The notes under the pieces were generated by a model. That model was given only the letters and a program-made list of their open reading frames with translations. It was not told the origin of the DNA and made no database searches. From contig NZ_FNRO01000022.1 in the NCBI RefSeq assembly GCF_900107745.1, forward strand, positions 1 through 64,000: a DNA stretch of 64,000 bases. The letters run 5' to 3'. The translations under genes and the position numbers were made by a program. The stretch is from Variovorax sp. YR216. GTDB taxonomy: Bacteria; Pseudomonadota; Gammaproteobacteria; Burkholderiales; Burkholderiaceae_C. Shown here in pieces: positions 34,474 to 42,381 of this stretch. The stretch's first letter is position 1, and the number at the start of each line of letters is the position of its first letter.

Positions 34474-35262
34474 TCAGCCTTGGTTGTCCTGGATCTTCCG
34501 CGCCTTGCCGTCCACGAATTCGCGCAGGCGCTGCTCGGCTTCGGGCGGACGTGCGCGGGCCGAGTTGAGCTGCTCCATGAACAAGCCGTCGTCGTGCGAC
34601 AGGTCCTGCACACGCGGCAGCACGTTGATGATCATCCAGTTGGTCTCGACGCTGTTCTTCGCGACGCGTGCGGCCAGTTCCCTGGCTTTTCCAAGCGCCT
34701 CGCCGGGCGGCGTGACATACCGGACGACGTGCTCCTGCAGCCCTTCCGAAGGCGAGAGCAACCGACCCGTGAGCATCATGTCCATCATCACCGTGGTGCC
34801 GACGACGCGCTGGATGCGCACTGTGCCGCCGCCGCCAACGAAGATGCCGCGCTGGCCTTCCGGCAATCCGAAGAGCGCCGATTCGTCGCACACGCGCAAA
34901 TGGGTGGCCATCGCGAGTTCGAGTCCGCCGCCGACGACGGCGCCATGCAGAGCGGCCACGAACGGGATGGGACCGCGCGCGATCAGATCGAACACTTCGT
35001 GCCAGTTGTGGCGGCGGCGCTTGCGCAGCGGCTTGATCTGGCCCGTGGCGCGTGCCAGCGCTTCGGCCAGGTCGAGGCCCGCGCAGAAGTTGCTGCCGTG
35101 GCCGAAGAGGACAGCGACATCGGCTTCTTCGTGCGCGCGCAACACGGCGACCCGCAGTTCGTCGATCAGCGGGTCGTTGATCGCGTTGCGCTTGTCCGGG
35201 CGGTTCAGGCCGATCAGCGCGACGTTGCCGTCGAGCTCGTAGGTGATGAGTGGTTCGCTCAT
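34474..35262 (-). CDS. enoyl-CoA hydratase/isomerase
   Basis: A 262-residue crotonase-fold enzyme. The oxyanion-hole segments are FGHGSNFCAGLDLAEAL and LHGAVVGGGLELAMATHLRV, and LPEGQRGIFVGGGGT carries a Glu at the usual catalytic position. It should hydrate an enoyl-CoA to the 3-hydroxyacyl-CoA used by the dehydrogenase just downstream. The stop is four bases before that start. It belongs to the left arm of the island; its natural acyl chain is unknown but probably aromatic or branched, given the neighbours. Confidence 0.92.
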   Translation of the reverse strand: MSEPLITYELDGNVALIGLNRPDKRNAINDPLIDELRVAVLRAHEEADVAVLFGHGSNFCAGLDLAEALARATGQIKPLRKRRRHNWHEVFDLIARGPIPFVAALHGAVVGGGLELAMATHLRVCDESALFGLPEGQRGIFVGGGGTVRIQRVVGTTVMMDMMLTGRLLSPSEGLQEHVVRYVTPPGEALGKARELAARVAKNSVETNWMIINVLPRVQDLSHDDGLFMEQLNSARARPPEAEQRLREFVDGKARKIQDNQG

Positions 35263-35295
35263 GGGTGGTCTTGGTTGAGGTGGTGGTGCGTCGAA

Positions 35296-36267
35296 TCAGA
35301 GGTCCAGAACCAGCTTCGCCGTCTTGCAGCCCGAGCAACAGATCATCATTCGGTCGTTGGCGGCCTTCTCGGCATTGCTGAGGACCAGGTCGCGGTGGTC
35401 GGGGGTGCCTTCGAGCACCCGGACTTCGCAGGTGCCGCAGATCCCCTCTTGGCAGGAGAAGGGCGGCTCGATGCCGATGGCGAGAAGACTGTCGAGGATG
35501 GTCTGACCCGCGCGGACTTCCAGCTGTTTGCCGGAACGCGCCAGTTCGACGATGAAGCCGCCGTCCGTCGCGGCGGCTTCCTTCGCCGCGAAGTACTCCA
35601 TGTGCACGCGATCGGGAGGCAGCCCGGCGGTTGCCTGTTCATACGCAGCCAGCATGGGCAGCGGGCCGCAGCAGTAGACGTGCGCGCCGGCGGGGAGTGA
35701 CTGCACGATCGCCGAGAGGTCGAGCATCTGGCCTCCGGCTTCCTGATCGAAGTTCAAGCGCAGTTCGGCATTGGGCTGGTTGTGAAAGCCCTGCAGTACG
35801 TCGAGAAAGGCCGCGTTGCGGCGCGTGCGCGCCGCATAGTGAAGCCGCCACGGCGTGCCCAGCGCCTGGCTGCGCGCGATCATGCTCATCATCGGTGTGA
35901 TGCCGATGCCGCCCGCGATGAAGACGTTCATCGGGGATGTTTCATCGAGCGGGAAGTTGTTGCGCGGCGCACCGATGGTGAGGGTCTCGCCGGAGCGCAG
36001 CACTTCGTGCATGTACCGCGAACCGCCCCGGCTCTTGGCATCCTTGTTGACGCCGATGAGGTAGCGGTGGCGCTCGCTGGGTGCGTTGAGCAGCGAGTAG
36101 CTGCGCAGCAGGCCATTGGGTAGATGCAGGTCGATGTGCGCACCCGCCGTGAAGGCAGGCAGTTCCTTTAGCGGGGGCATCGGTACGAGTTCGAACCCGA
36201 GGATTCCATCGGCTTCATAGGTCACAGCCCGCACGCGGACCTGCATCAGTGTTTCCTGGGTGCTCAT
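35296..36267 (-). CDS. VanB/phthalate-dioxygenase-type reductase (FMN, NAD, [2Fe-2S])
   Basis: A 323-residue reductase that passes electrons from NAD(P)H to Rieske oxygenases. The flavin-binding segment is LLRSYSLLNAP, with AGGIGITPMMSMI for the nucleotide. The C-terminal plant-type ferredoxin domain has C272-x4-C277-x2-C280 and C310 (SCQEGICGTC, MMICCS). The start is the ATG at 36267; the longer open frame upstream belongs to the neighbour. It lies 26 bases after a Rieske oxygenase gene, and two oxygenases in the operon probably share it. Confidence 0.94.
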   Translation of the reverse strand: MSTQETLMQVRVRAVTYEADGILGFELVPMPPLKELPAFTAGAHIDLHLPNGLLRSYSLLNAPSERHRYLIGVNKDAKSRGGSRYMHEVLRSGETLTIGAPRNNFPLDETSPMNVFIAGGIGITPMMSMIARSQALGTPWRLHYAARTRRNAAFLDVLQGFHNQPNAELRLNFDQEAGGQMLDLSAIVQSLPAGAHVYCCGPLPMLAAYEQATAGLPPDRVHMEYFAAKEAAATDGGFIVELARSGKQLEVRAGQTILDSLLAIGIEPPFSCQEGICGTCEVRVLEGTPDHRDLVLSNAEKAANDRMMICCSGCKTAKLVLDL

Positions 36268-36293
36268 GAGGGGTCTCCTGGATGCGACAAGGA

Positions 36294-37586
36294 TCAGAGA
36301 TCGAGGGCGGTCATCGGCTCGATCTCGACGCCCATCGCGGTGGCATGCTCGTGCTGGACCCACTCGGGCTGCCCTGCGTGAAAGATGAAGTGGGTGAGCA
36401 GACGGTTCCACTTTGGATGGCGCCGGTACTCCGCCAGCGGCAGTCCTGTCAGGAAGAAGTCGCGCGAATCGCTGGGTAGTAACAGCGGTTGGTTCGATGT
36501 TGAGCGCAGCACGCCCTTCGGGTCGCGGCCCGACTGCACTGCTTCGATGTCCTCGAAGAGCTGGCGCCGCAGCATCGCGATACCGCGGTCGCTTGCGCCG
36601 AGGTTTTCTCGCGTTCGGTCCGCGACCCGGCCCTGACCGACCCACGCGACGATGTCCTGGTTGATGATGTGGCTCGTGATCCAGCGTCCGGTGTCGGGCT
36701 CGCGAATGGGGCTGTACCAGGTGGGAATGGTCTTCTGCACGAAGGGCTCGGACTCGTGCGGCACGCGGATGAACGACCAGGTGACGTTGAGCGTGTTCCC
36801 GTCATCGATGGGCACGCGCCATTCGAAGTGGTCGCCGAGGAAGAAGCCGTTGGGCCAGAGGCAGACGCGGCCGATGGTCCAGAGCGGATGGTTCGCATCG
36901 GTGTCCTCGGTGATGCGCTTGTAGATCAGGCCGTGCTCGAAATCCTCGAACGCCAGTTGCACATGCGCGGGCGCATAGCCGCTCTCGTCCCCGGCGGGCG
37001 CGCCGCGAAGGCGGCGGCTCCAGTTGGCGTGCATCCATTCGAAGTGCACCGGGTCGATGGAGTTTTCCTGTGTCTGCAACCAGTTGCAGGGCACTTCGGA
37101 GAACACCGCTTGCACGAAGCCATTGGACCAGTGGAAGGGTTCCCAGTCGGGCAAATGCGGCGCAGGCAGCGGTCCCATGTAGGCCCACAACAGGCCGGCC
37201 ATGGGCCGCACTTCGTAGGCCTTCAGGCGCACTTTGCAACGCATGCGCGCGTAAGGATCCACGTGCTCCTCGAACGGTTGCGCTACGCATGTGCCCTGCG
37301 CATCGAACTGCCAGCCGTGGTAGTTGCAGCGAATGCCATCCTGCTCGACGTAGCCGTAGGAGAGGTCGGCGCGTCGGTGCGCGCAGTGCCGGTCCACCAG
37401 CCCGTACCGGCCGCCGAGGTCCTTGAACAGCACAAGGTCTTCGCCCATCAGGCGCACCGGCTTGACCGGCTCGCGGTCGAGATCGTCGATGCCGGCAATG
37501 GGGTGCCAGTGGCGGCGCAGCACCTCGCCCATCGGCGTGCCTGGTCCGACTTCGGTGAGCTGGCGGTTCTTTTCTGCAGTCAGCAT
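36294..37586 (-). CDS. Rieske aromatic ring oxygenase, alpha subunit (phthalate-dioxygenase type), copy 1
   Basis: A 430-residue oxygenase subunit starting MLTAEKNRQL. The Rieske [2Fe-2S] ligands are C68-x-H70 and C87-x2-H90 (HCAHRRADL, CNYHGW). The mononuclear iron region is NSIDPVHFEWMHANW, with H181 and H186. The order and the LTxxExxxLTEVGPGTPMGxxxRRxWxP start resemble single-component phthalate 4,5-dioxygenase-type enzymes, which need no beta subunit. It should hydroxylate or O-demethylate an aromatic acid. Substrate unknown. It is paired with the reductase downstream. Confidence 0.92.
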   Translation of the reverse strand: MLTAEKNRQLTEVGPGTPMGEVLRRHWHPIAGIDDLDREPVKPVRLMGEDLVLFKDLGGRYGLVDRHCAHRRADLSYGYVEQDGIRCNYHGWQFDAQGTCVAQPFEEHVDPYARMRCKVRLKAYEVRPMAGLLWAYMGPLPAPHLPDWEPFHWSNGFVQAVFSEVPCNWLQTQENSIDPVHFEWMHANWSRRLRGAPAGDESGYAPAHVQLAFEDFEHGLIYKRITEDTDANHPLWTIGRVCLWPNGFFLGDHFEWRVPIDDGNTLNVTWSFIRVPHESEPFVQKTIPTWYSPIREPDTGRWITSHIINQDIVAWVGQGRVADRTRENLGASDRGIAMLRRQLFEDIEAVQSGRDPKGVLRSTSNQPLLLPSDSRDFFLTGLPLAEYRRHPKWNRLLTHFIFHAGQPEWVQHEHATAMGVEIEPMTALDL

Positions 37587-37605
37587 GAGACGAACGTCCT
37601 TCCGC

Positions 37606-38580
37606 TCATTCCGGCTTGAAGCCGGATTCCTTGATGATGGGTGCCCAGTGCGCGAGCTCGGCGCGCTGCAGCGCATCCATCTCGGCGCCCGGTCGGAAGT
37701 CCGGCTGCACCCACAGCCGTTGCGTGAGCAACTCCTTGACTTCCGATGATTGAAGCGCCAGCTGCAGGGCCTTCTGCATGCGCTGGACTTCCGCTGCAGG
37801 TGTGCCGGCGCGTGCCCACATGCCGGTCCATCCTTCGCCCGAAGTCACGTCGACGCCTTGTTCGGCGAAGGTCGGAATCTCGGGGATGAGCGGCGATCGT
37901 TCCTTGGTGAAGATGCCGATCACGCGGATGCGGCCGGAGCGGTGGTGCGGCATCATGCTGTCGATCAGGCTGATGGCCGAGGACAGGTGCCCGCCGACGA
38001 GGTCGGTCACCATGGGCGGCGTGCCCTTGTAGGGTGTCACCGGCAGATCGATGCCCGCCGTCTTCGCGAGCTGCACGCCGAGGAAGGCGTTCTGCCCACC
38101 CAGTCCAGGGGCGCCGAAGCTGGCCTTGCCGGGATTGCGGCGCACCCACTCGATGAACTCGCGCACGTTCGTCGCACCGGTGTTGAGCGCAACGCCCATG
38201 CCCAGCGGATACGACGCGAGCGTTGCCACGGGCGCGAAGTCCTTCAGGATGTTCCAGCGCAGTTCGTGGGCGAACACCAGCATCTGGAAGGTGGGCGTCG
38301 CATTCGGGGCCACCATGTAGGTGAGCCCATCCGCCGGAGCCGCAAGCACCGCGTCGGCGGCGATGCGCCCGCCCACGCCGGGCTTGTTATCGATGATCAC
38401 CGGCTGTCCGAGCAGCGCAGGCAAGCGGTCGGCGACCGCGCGGATGATCGCGTCGGTGGCACCGCCGGGCGGAAAGCCCACGACGATGCGGATCACCGGC
38501 TTGCTCTGCGCATGAATGGCCCGAGGCACGGCAAGCATGGCCGCGCCATACGTCAGAAGGTCGCGACGGCTGAGTTTCAT
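37606..38580 (-). CDS. Bug-family periplasmic binding protein
   Basis: A 324-residue tripartite-tricarboxylate-type binding protein. It has an export signal (MKLSRRDLLTYGAAMLAVPR, then AIHA) and the Bug blocks IRIVVGFPPGGATDAIIRAV, PVIIDNKPGVGGRIAADAV, PYKGTPPMVTDLVGGHL and PEIPTFAEQGVDV. The first loop normally binds a carboxylate. No TctA/TctB membrane genes are present in the window. Its place between two Rieske oxygenase genes suggests that it captures the aromatic acid of the pathway. It is similar in layout to the Bug protein at 46890. Confidence 0.93.
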   Translation of the reverse strand: MKLSRRDLLTYGAAMLAVPRAIHAQSKPVIRIVVGFPPGGATDAIIRAVADRLPALLGQPVIIDNKPGVGGRIAADAVLAAPADGLTYMVAPNATPTFQMLVFAHELRWNILKDFAPVATLASYPLGMGVALNTGATNVREFIEWVRRNPGKASFGAPGLGGQNAFLGVQLAKTAGIDLPVTPYKGTPPMVTDLVGGHLSSAISLIDSMMPHHRSGRIRVIGIFTKERSPLIPEIPTFAEQGVDVTSGEGWTGMWARAGTPAAEVQRMQKALQLALQSSEVKELLTQRLWVQPDFRPGAEMDALQRAELAHWAPIIKESGFKPE

Positions 38581-38662
38581 CGTTGTCTCCGAATGGTTGA
38601 GCTTTCGAGCTCGAGGCCGCGGGCGTCTTCTGCGCCCTGCGTGGCGTCGAATGGCTTTGGCG

Positions 38663-39898
38663 CTAGGCGTCGGCGAGGGCGCGCCAGTCGCTCGGGCTGG
38701 AGATGACCCCTCCGACCGAACGGATCTTTTGATAGTCGAGTTCCGGGTGATGCGCCATCGTCGGCTGCTTGCCCTCCATGAACTCGCGCGCCGCCTTCAG
38801 CAGCATCTGGCGAACGCGTAGCACAGCGCCGTCCGCGGAGCACAACTGCTCGTCGGTGCGGTCGACGATGGGGCCTTGGCTGAGGAACATCGCGAAGTCC
38901 TCGGTGCCCAGGTGCTGCGGAAAGCCCGTCTTGTGGCCACGCTTCATGAGGTCCCGGTTCTGTCCCCAGTTCTCATTGGGCCCGCCGGGGGGCAGCGGGG
39001 GAAAGTTCCACACGTCCGGCGAGGCCGACATCACCGTCATGCCGAGCGGCCGGTTCGGATTGAAGTGCACGAACCACGCGCGATGTGTCACGTCGTCCAC
39101 CGGTGTCGAGAAGAACACGGTGGTGGGTCCGTTGGCGTCGGGCGGGCAGATGATCCCGTACCACGGCATCACGAAGTTGTTGACCCGTGCGTAGACTTTG
39201 CCATCTGGCAGCGTGCGCAACGCGGCATAGCGGTAGCCGTAGGGGCGTTCCTCGAACTCGAGCTTGGGTGCGAGCGCCTTGGTCATCAGCATGCGTTCGT
39301 TGCCACCGCCAGCGGTGATCTGCGTGGTGGATTCGTGCAGCACGCCGACGTGCGACGAATCCATCGATGCTTCCACACCCTGCACCCAATTGGTCGGCAC
39401 CTCGGCGCTGGTCACCGAGCGCTGGCTCGCCGGCAGGTCGATGAAGGGCAGGTCGGGGAAGGGCGGCGGCGTGTCGCCTTTACCCAGCCAGACCCAGACG
39501 ATGCCGCCGCGATCCGCAGCGCTGTAGCGGTTCACCCGCACATGCTTGCAGAACTGCGCCTGGTCGCCCGTGTGGTTGGGGGCTTCGACGACTTCGCCTT
39601 TGACGTTGAACTTCCAGCCGTGATAGATGCAGCGCAGGCCGTTGTCCTCGTTGCGCGCCAGCGCGAGCGACGCCTTGCGGTGCGGGCACTGCTCGTCGAG
39701 CACGCCGACCGAACCATCGGTGGCGCGGAACGCCACGTAGTTCTTGCCCAGCAGGCGGATGCGTATGGGCGCGCCGTCGGCTTCGAGCTTGATCGAGGGC
39801 ACGGCGGGCAGCCAGTAGTGCTGGCGGATCATCTCCCCCATGGGGGCGCCGTTTTCGACGCGCGTCAGCAGCTCGTTGTCTTCCTTGCTCATTGGCAT
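38663..39898 (-). CDS. Rieske aromatic ring oxygenase, alpha subunit (phthalate-dioxygenase type), copy 2
   Basis: A 411-residue oxygenase subunit. Rieske ligands are C71-x-H73 and C90-x2-H93 (QCPHRKASLAL, RCIYHGWKF). The mononuclear iron region is EASMDSSHVGVLHES, with H183 and H188. It differs clearly from copy 1 and is closer to classical phthalate 4,5-dioxygenase (PMGEMIRQHYWLPAVPS, IRIRLLGKNYVAFR). Together with copy 1 it may carry out two successive oxidations, both fed by the single reductase. The GAGAC-type ribosome site precedes the ATG at 39898. Confidence 0.92.
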   Translation of the reverse strand: MPMSKEDNELLTRVENGAPMGEMIRQHYWLPAVPSIKLEADGAPIRIRLLGKNYVAFRATDGSVGVLDEQCPHRKASLALARNEDNGLRCIYHGWKFNVKGEVVEAPNHTGDQAQFCKHVRVNRYSAADRGGIVWVWLGKGDTPPPFPDLPFIDLPASQRSVTSAEVPTNWVQGVEASMDSSHVGVLHESTTQITAGGGNERMLMTKALAPKLEFEERPYGYRYAALRTLPDGKVYARVNNFVMPWYGIICPPDANGPTTVFFSTPVDDVTHRAWFVHFNPNRPLGMTVMSASPDVWNFPPLPPGGPNENWGQNRDLMKRGHKTGFPQHLGTEDFAMFLSQGPIVDRTDEQLCSADGAVLRVRQMLLKAAREFMEGKQPTMAHHPELDYQKIRSVGGVISSPSDWRALADA

Positions 39899-39941
39899 GA
39901 GAGGGTCTCCAGATGTTGTTCAGGCTTGCGCGTGCGCGCGG

Positions 39942-40946
39942 TCAGCGGCAGTCCTCGTCCTTGCGGAAGGCCCGCGGATAGACGCGGCGGCAGTTGCACT
40001 CGAAGATGTCGGTGCGCTGCTTGTCCGTGAGCCATTCGATGCTTTCGATGACGGGTTTCATGTCGTCGTAGTCGCGTCCGCTGATGGGGTCGCGCGAACT
40101 ACCGGTGCCGGGCTTCTCGGTGCCGAAGAGCACGTTGTCGGTGCCCGCCACCTTCAGCAGCAGTTCGATGGCTTCCTTGCTGTAGTTGCAGGTGTCGAAG
40201 TAGAGCTTGCGCAGTTGCTCGTCGAAGGTTTCCTTCTCGCCCTTGCGCACGTTCCACGAGCGAAAGCGCCCCATCTGGTAGGGGATCGCGCCGCCGCCAT
40301 GGGCCACCACGATCTTGAGATCGGGAAAAGTGTCGAAGGTCTTCGCGCCGAGCAGCGAGACGACCGCGATGCTTTCCTCGTTGATGAACTTCAGCGTGTA
40401 CGACTCGCGCGCGCTGCAGCTTCCGGCGGAGTGGATCAGCCCGGGAACATCGAGCTCGGTCATCGCCTTGTACAGCGGATGCCAGAAGGGGTCGCCCAGC
40501 CCTGGCGGATCGCCCAACCCTTCGGTCGGGTCGGGGTTGATCAGGCAGCCGACGAACCCGAGTTGCGTCACGCAGCGGCGCAGCTCGGGGATGGCACGCA
40601 GTTCGAGAGCCTCGTCCATGTATTGCGGCAGGCCGGCGACGCCACGGAAGCGGTCGGGGAACATCTCGACGAAGCGCGCGATGAGATCGTTGCAATGCGT
40701 GGTCCACAGCTCCGTCACGCGGCCGGGCTTGACGGAGTGCATCTGCAGGTAGGGGCGCGGGGAGATGAACTGGATGTCGGTGCCCACGTTGTCCATGCTC
40801 TTCACCAGCTCCTCGGCCACCTTGCGCACGGAGGCGTCCGGGATCTTGGGCAGCGTATTGGGATTGGCGCGGCCGCCAACCAGCTCCGCCATGAAGCGGA
40901 AGCTTTCGGGCGGCATGACGATGTGGGCGTGGGAATCGATGATCAT
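39942..40946 (-). CDS. amidohydrolase-family hydratase, LigJ-like (4-oxalomesaconate hydratase)
   Basis: A 334-residue TIM-barrel metalloenzyme. The metal motif HxH is H6-A-H8 (MIIDSHAHIV). Further ligands lie in GLIHSAGS, VVAHGGGAIPYQMGRF and VLFGTEKPGTGS. The blocks TDIQFISPRPYLQMHSVKP, VAGLPQ, LINPDPTEG, LHFINEE-like LKFINEESIA and KLYFDTCNYS follow LigJ of Sphingobium closely. LigJ hydrates 4-oxalomesaconate to 4-carboxy-4-hydroxy-2-oxoadipate in the protocatechuate 4,5-cleavage and gallate routes. It could therefore serve the gallate dioxygenase at 57.8 kb as well as this operon. Confidence 0.88.
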   Translation of the reverse strand: MIIDSHAHIVMPPESFRFMAELVGGRANPNTLPKIPDASVRKVAEELVKSMDNVGTDIQFISPRPYLQMHSVKPGRVTELWTTHCNDLIARFVEMFPDRFRGVAGLPQYMDEALELRAIPELRRCVTQLGFVGCLINPDPTEGLGDPPGLGDPFWHPLYKAMTELDVPGLIHSAGSCSARESYTLKFINEESIAVVSLLGAKTFDTFPDLKIVVAHGGGAIPYQMGRFRSWNVRKGEKETFDEQLRKLYFDTCNYSKEAIELLLKVAGTDNVLFGTEKPGTGSSRDPISGRDYDDMKPVIESIEWLTDKQRTDIFECNCRRVYPRAFRKDEDCR

Positions 40947-40976
40947 GAAAGAAGCGCTTTCCAGTGGCTTTCGGGT

Positions 40977-41363
40977 TTATCGGATGACGGCCATCACTTC
41001 GAGCTGCAGCCACATGCCGTGCTGCAGCGGAACGACTGTGATGTGGCGTGCCGGGCGGTCGTGCGGATCGGGAAATGCGGTCAGCCATTCGGCGTTGATC
41101 GCGTCGCGCACCGCGTTGTCGCGGATGGTGACGCAGAGCTTGACCACGTCGGACAGCGTGGCGCCGCCCGCTTCGAGCAGCGCGCGCAGGTTGGCGAAGG
41201 CATGGCGGACTTGCCTCGCCATGTCTTCGGGCAGTTGCCCCGTGACGGGGTCCTTGCCGGCGATGGCTGAAGAGCAAAGGATGTTGCCGACGCGCGCCCC
41301 GGCGGGGATCGGCGCGTTGTGCGAAGCGCCGGGCAAGTCGATGGAGCGACCGGAAGAAGTCAT
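40977..41363 (-). CDS. RidA-family protein
   Basis: A 128-residue RidA/YjgF-fold protein. The segments NILCSSAIAGKDPVTGQLPE, RQVRHAFANLRALLEAGGAT and LSDVVKLCVTIRD are typical. The conserved Arg of deaminating RidA appears as PAR in DRPARHITVVPL, with a Glu near the end (LQLEVMAVI). True RidA proteins hydrolyse reactive enamines/imines. Members inside aromatic operons are often hydrolases or tautomerases of ring-cleavage intermediates, so a role on an enol intermediate is possible here. Confidence 0.88.
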   Translation of the reverse strand: MTSSGRSIDLPGASHNAPIPAGARVGNILCSSAIAGKDPVTGQLPEDMARQVRHAFANLRALLEAGGATLSDVVKLCVTIRDNAVRDAINAEWLTAFPDPHDRPARHITVVPLQHGMWLQLEVMAVIR

Positions 41364-41404
41364 GCGGGTGTCCTGCGAAGTGGCGAAGGAGGAGCGTTGG
41401 CGGG

Positions 41405-42145
41405 TCAGTGATCCGCGCTGTCGCTCTCGAAGAAGCTCATCGGCATGCGGGCCAGGAATTCGGAGAAGCCGGTGGAGCCCGAGGGCACGTGCAGCAGCAT
41501 GGCCTGGGCCGCGAGTGCTTCGTCGCCTTCCTGGATGGCCCGGGCCACGCGCAGGTGGTCCTGCAGCGACTTGCTGATCTGCGCCTTGGTCTGGAAGTCC
41601 TTCAAGCGATAGCGCTGGATCTGCCGGCGCGCGTTGCGAATGAGTTCGGCCAGGTAGGGATTGCGCGCGCCGTCGTACACGGTTTCATGGAAGAAGGTGT
41701 TGGCGATCGCGTATTCGGCGGCGCCGCCTTGCACGGCCGCGTCCTGACAGCGTTGGACGGCCTCGTCCAGCGTCTTGCGCAAGGGATCGTCCACGCGGCG
41801 CGCCGCGAGCTTGGCGGCCAGGGCTTCCAGCTCGCCGATGCTTTCCATGATTGCCCGCACCTGGTTGATGGACAGGCGCGCCACGGTCACGCCCTGGCGC
41901 GGCGCGATGCGCACGAGGTCGCGCGCGGCGAGTTGCTGCAAGGCCTCACGCACCGGTGTGCGTGACACCTGGAAGCGCGCGGCCAATGCGCGCTCGTCGA
42001 GCGGCGCGCCCGGCGGAAGGCTGCCGCTCTCGATTTCCTCCTGCAGCGCCGTGCGGATCTCGTTCGCGCGGCCACCGCGTCGACGTGATTCGTCGCCGGA
42101 AGTGTCTTCGTCGGAAAGGAGGGAGGGGTCGTGATCGGTATCCAT
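41405..42145 (-). CDS. GntR-family regulator, FCD (FadR-like) subgroup
   Basis: A 246-residue regulator if started at the ATG at 42145 (MDTDHDPSLL). Two earlier in-frame ATGs lie inside the operator palindrome and are less likely. The winged helix is about 30-95 (ALAARFQVSRTPVREALQQL). The FCD domain follows, with metal/ligand residues in NTFFHETVYDGARN and LQDHLRVARAIQEGDE. Such proteins usually repress and are released by a carboxylic acid or its CoA ester. It heads the left operon and should control both arms through TGGTATG sites in the divergent region. Confidence 0.92.
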   Translation of the reverse strand: MDTDHDPSLLSDEDTSGDESRRRGGRANEIRTALQEEIESGSLPPGAPLDERALAARFQVSRTPVREALQQLAARDLVRIAPRQGVTVARLSINQVRAIMESIGELEALAAKLAARRVDDPLRKTLDEAVQRCQDAAVQGGAAEYAIANTFFHETVYDGARNPYLAELIRNARRQIQRYRLKDFQTKAQISKSLQDHLRVARAIQEGDEALAAQAMLLHVPSGSTGFSEFLARMPMSFFESDSADH

Positions 42146-42152
42146 GAGCTGG

Positions 42153-42181
42153 AACATACCACTCATATGAACTGGTATGCA
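42153..42181. promoter_or_regulatory. GntR operator (inverted repeat TGGTATG), left-operon side
   Basis: AACATACCA (42153-42161) and TGGTATGCA (42173-42181) form a perfect 7-bp inverted repeat (CATACCA/TGGTATG) with an 11-bp spacer. The repeat overlaps the first possible start codons of the regulator. It is the strongest palindrome in the divergent region and is placed for autoregulation. Confidence 0.75.
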
Positions 42182-42339
42182 ATAGATATTTCTATGAATG
42201 CCAATGACAACGCTGGATGGACGATCTGGCTAACGCCGTCCTTCACTTGGATGGACGGGATTCTCTGGGGATTCCCCTAGTGATTTTGAGCGCCTGTCTT
42301 AGTCAGAAAAGCTTGATCAGTTCTGAGAAGTTTATTTAT

Positions 42340-42370
42340 TGGTATGTTGACAAGCATTTTATGTATGCCA
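42340..42370. promoter_or_regulatory. second GntR half-site cluster, right-operon side
   Basis: TGGTATGTT at 42340-42348 repeats exactly the 9-base half-site of the left operator. TGTATGCCA at 42362-42370 is a diverged inverted copy. The pair sits just before the chosen start of the acyl-CoA synthetase gene, in an AT-rich patch that likely holds its promoter. This supports common control of both operons. Confidence 0.6.
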
Positions 42371-42381
42371 GAATCGCCAAC

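Noticed and set aside
34470..34613. N-terminal extension of the 3-hydroxyacyl-CoA dehydrogenase
   Set aside because: The extra 48 codons overlap the enoyl-CoA hydratase gene and are Arg/Ser/Thr-rich; the ATG at 34469 fits the operon.
34369..35700. 443-codon plus-strand frame opposite the enoyl-CoA hydratase and reductase genes
   Set aside because: Its composition is typical of GC-rich shadow frames, and both minus-strand genes have clear catalytic motifs and tight operon spacing.
36268..36645. N-terminal extension of the VanB-type reductase
   Set aside because: The open frame continues upstream into the coding region of the Rieske oxygenase; the ATG at 36267 gives the family length and a clean 26-base gap.
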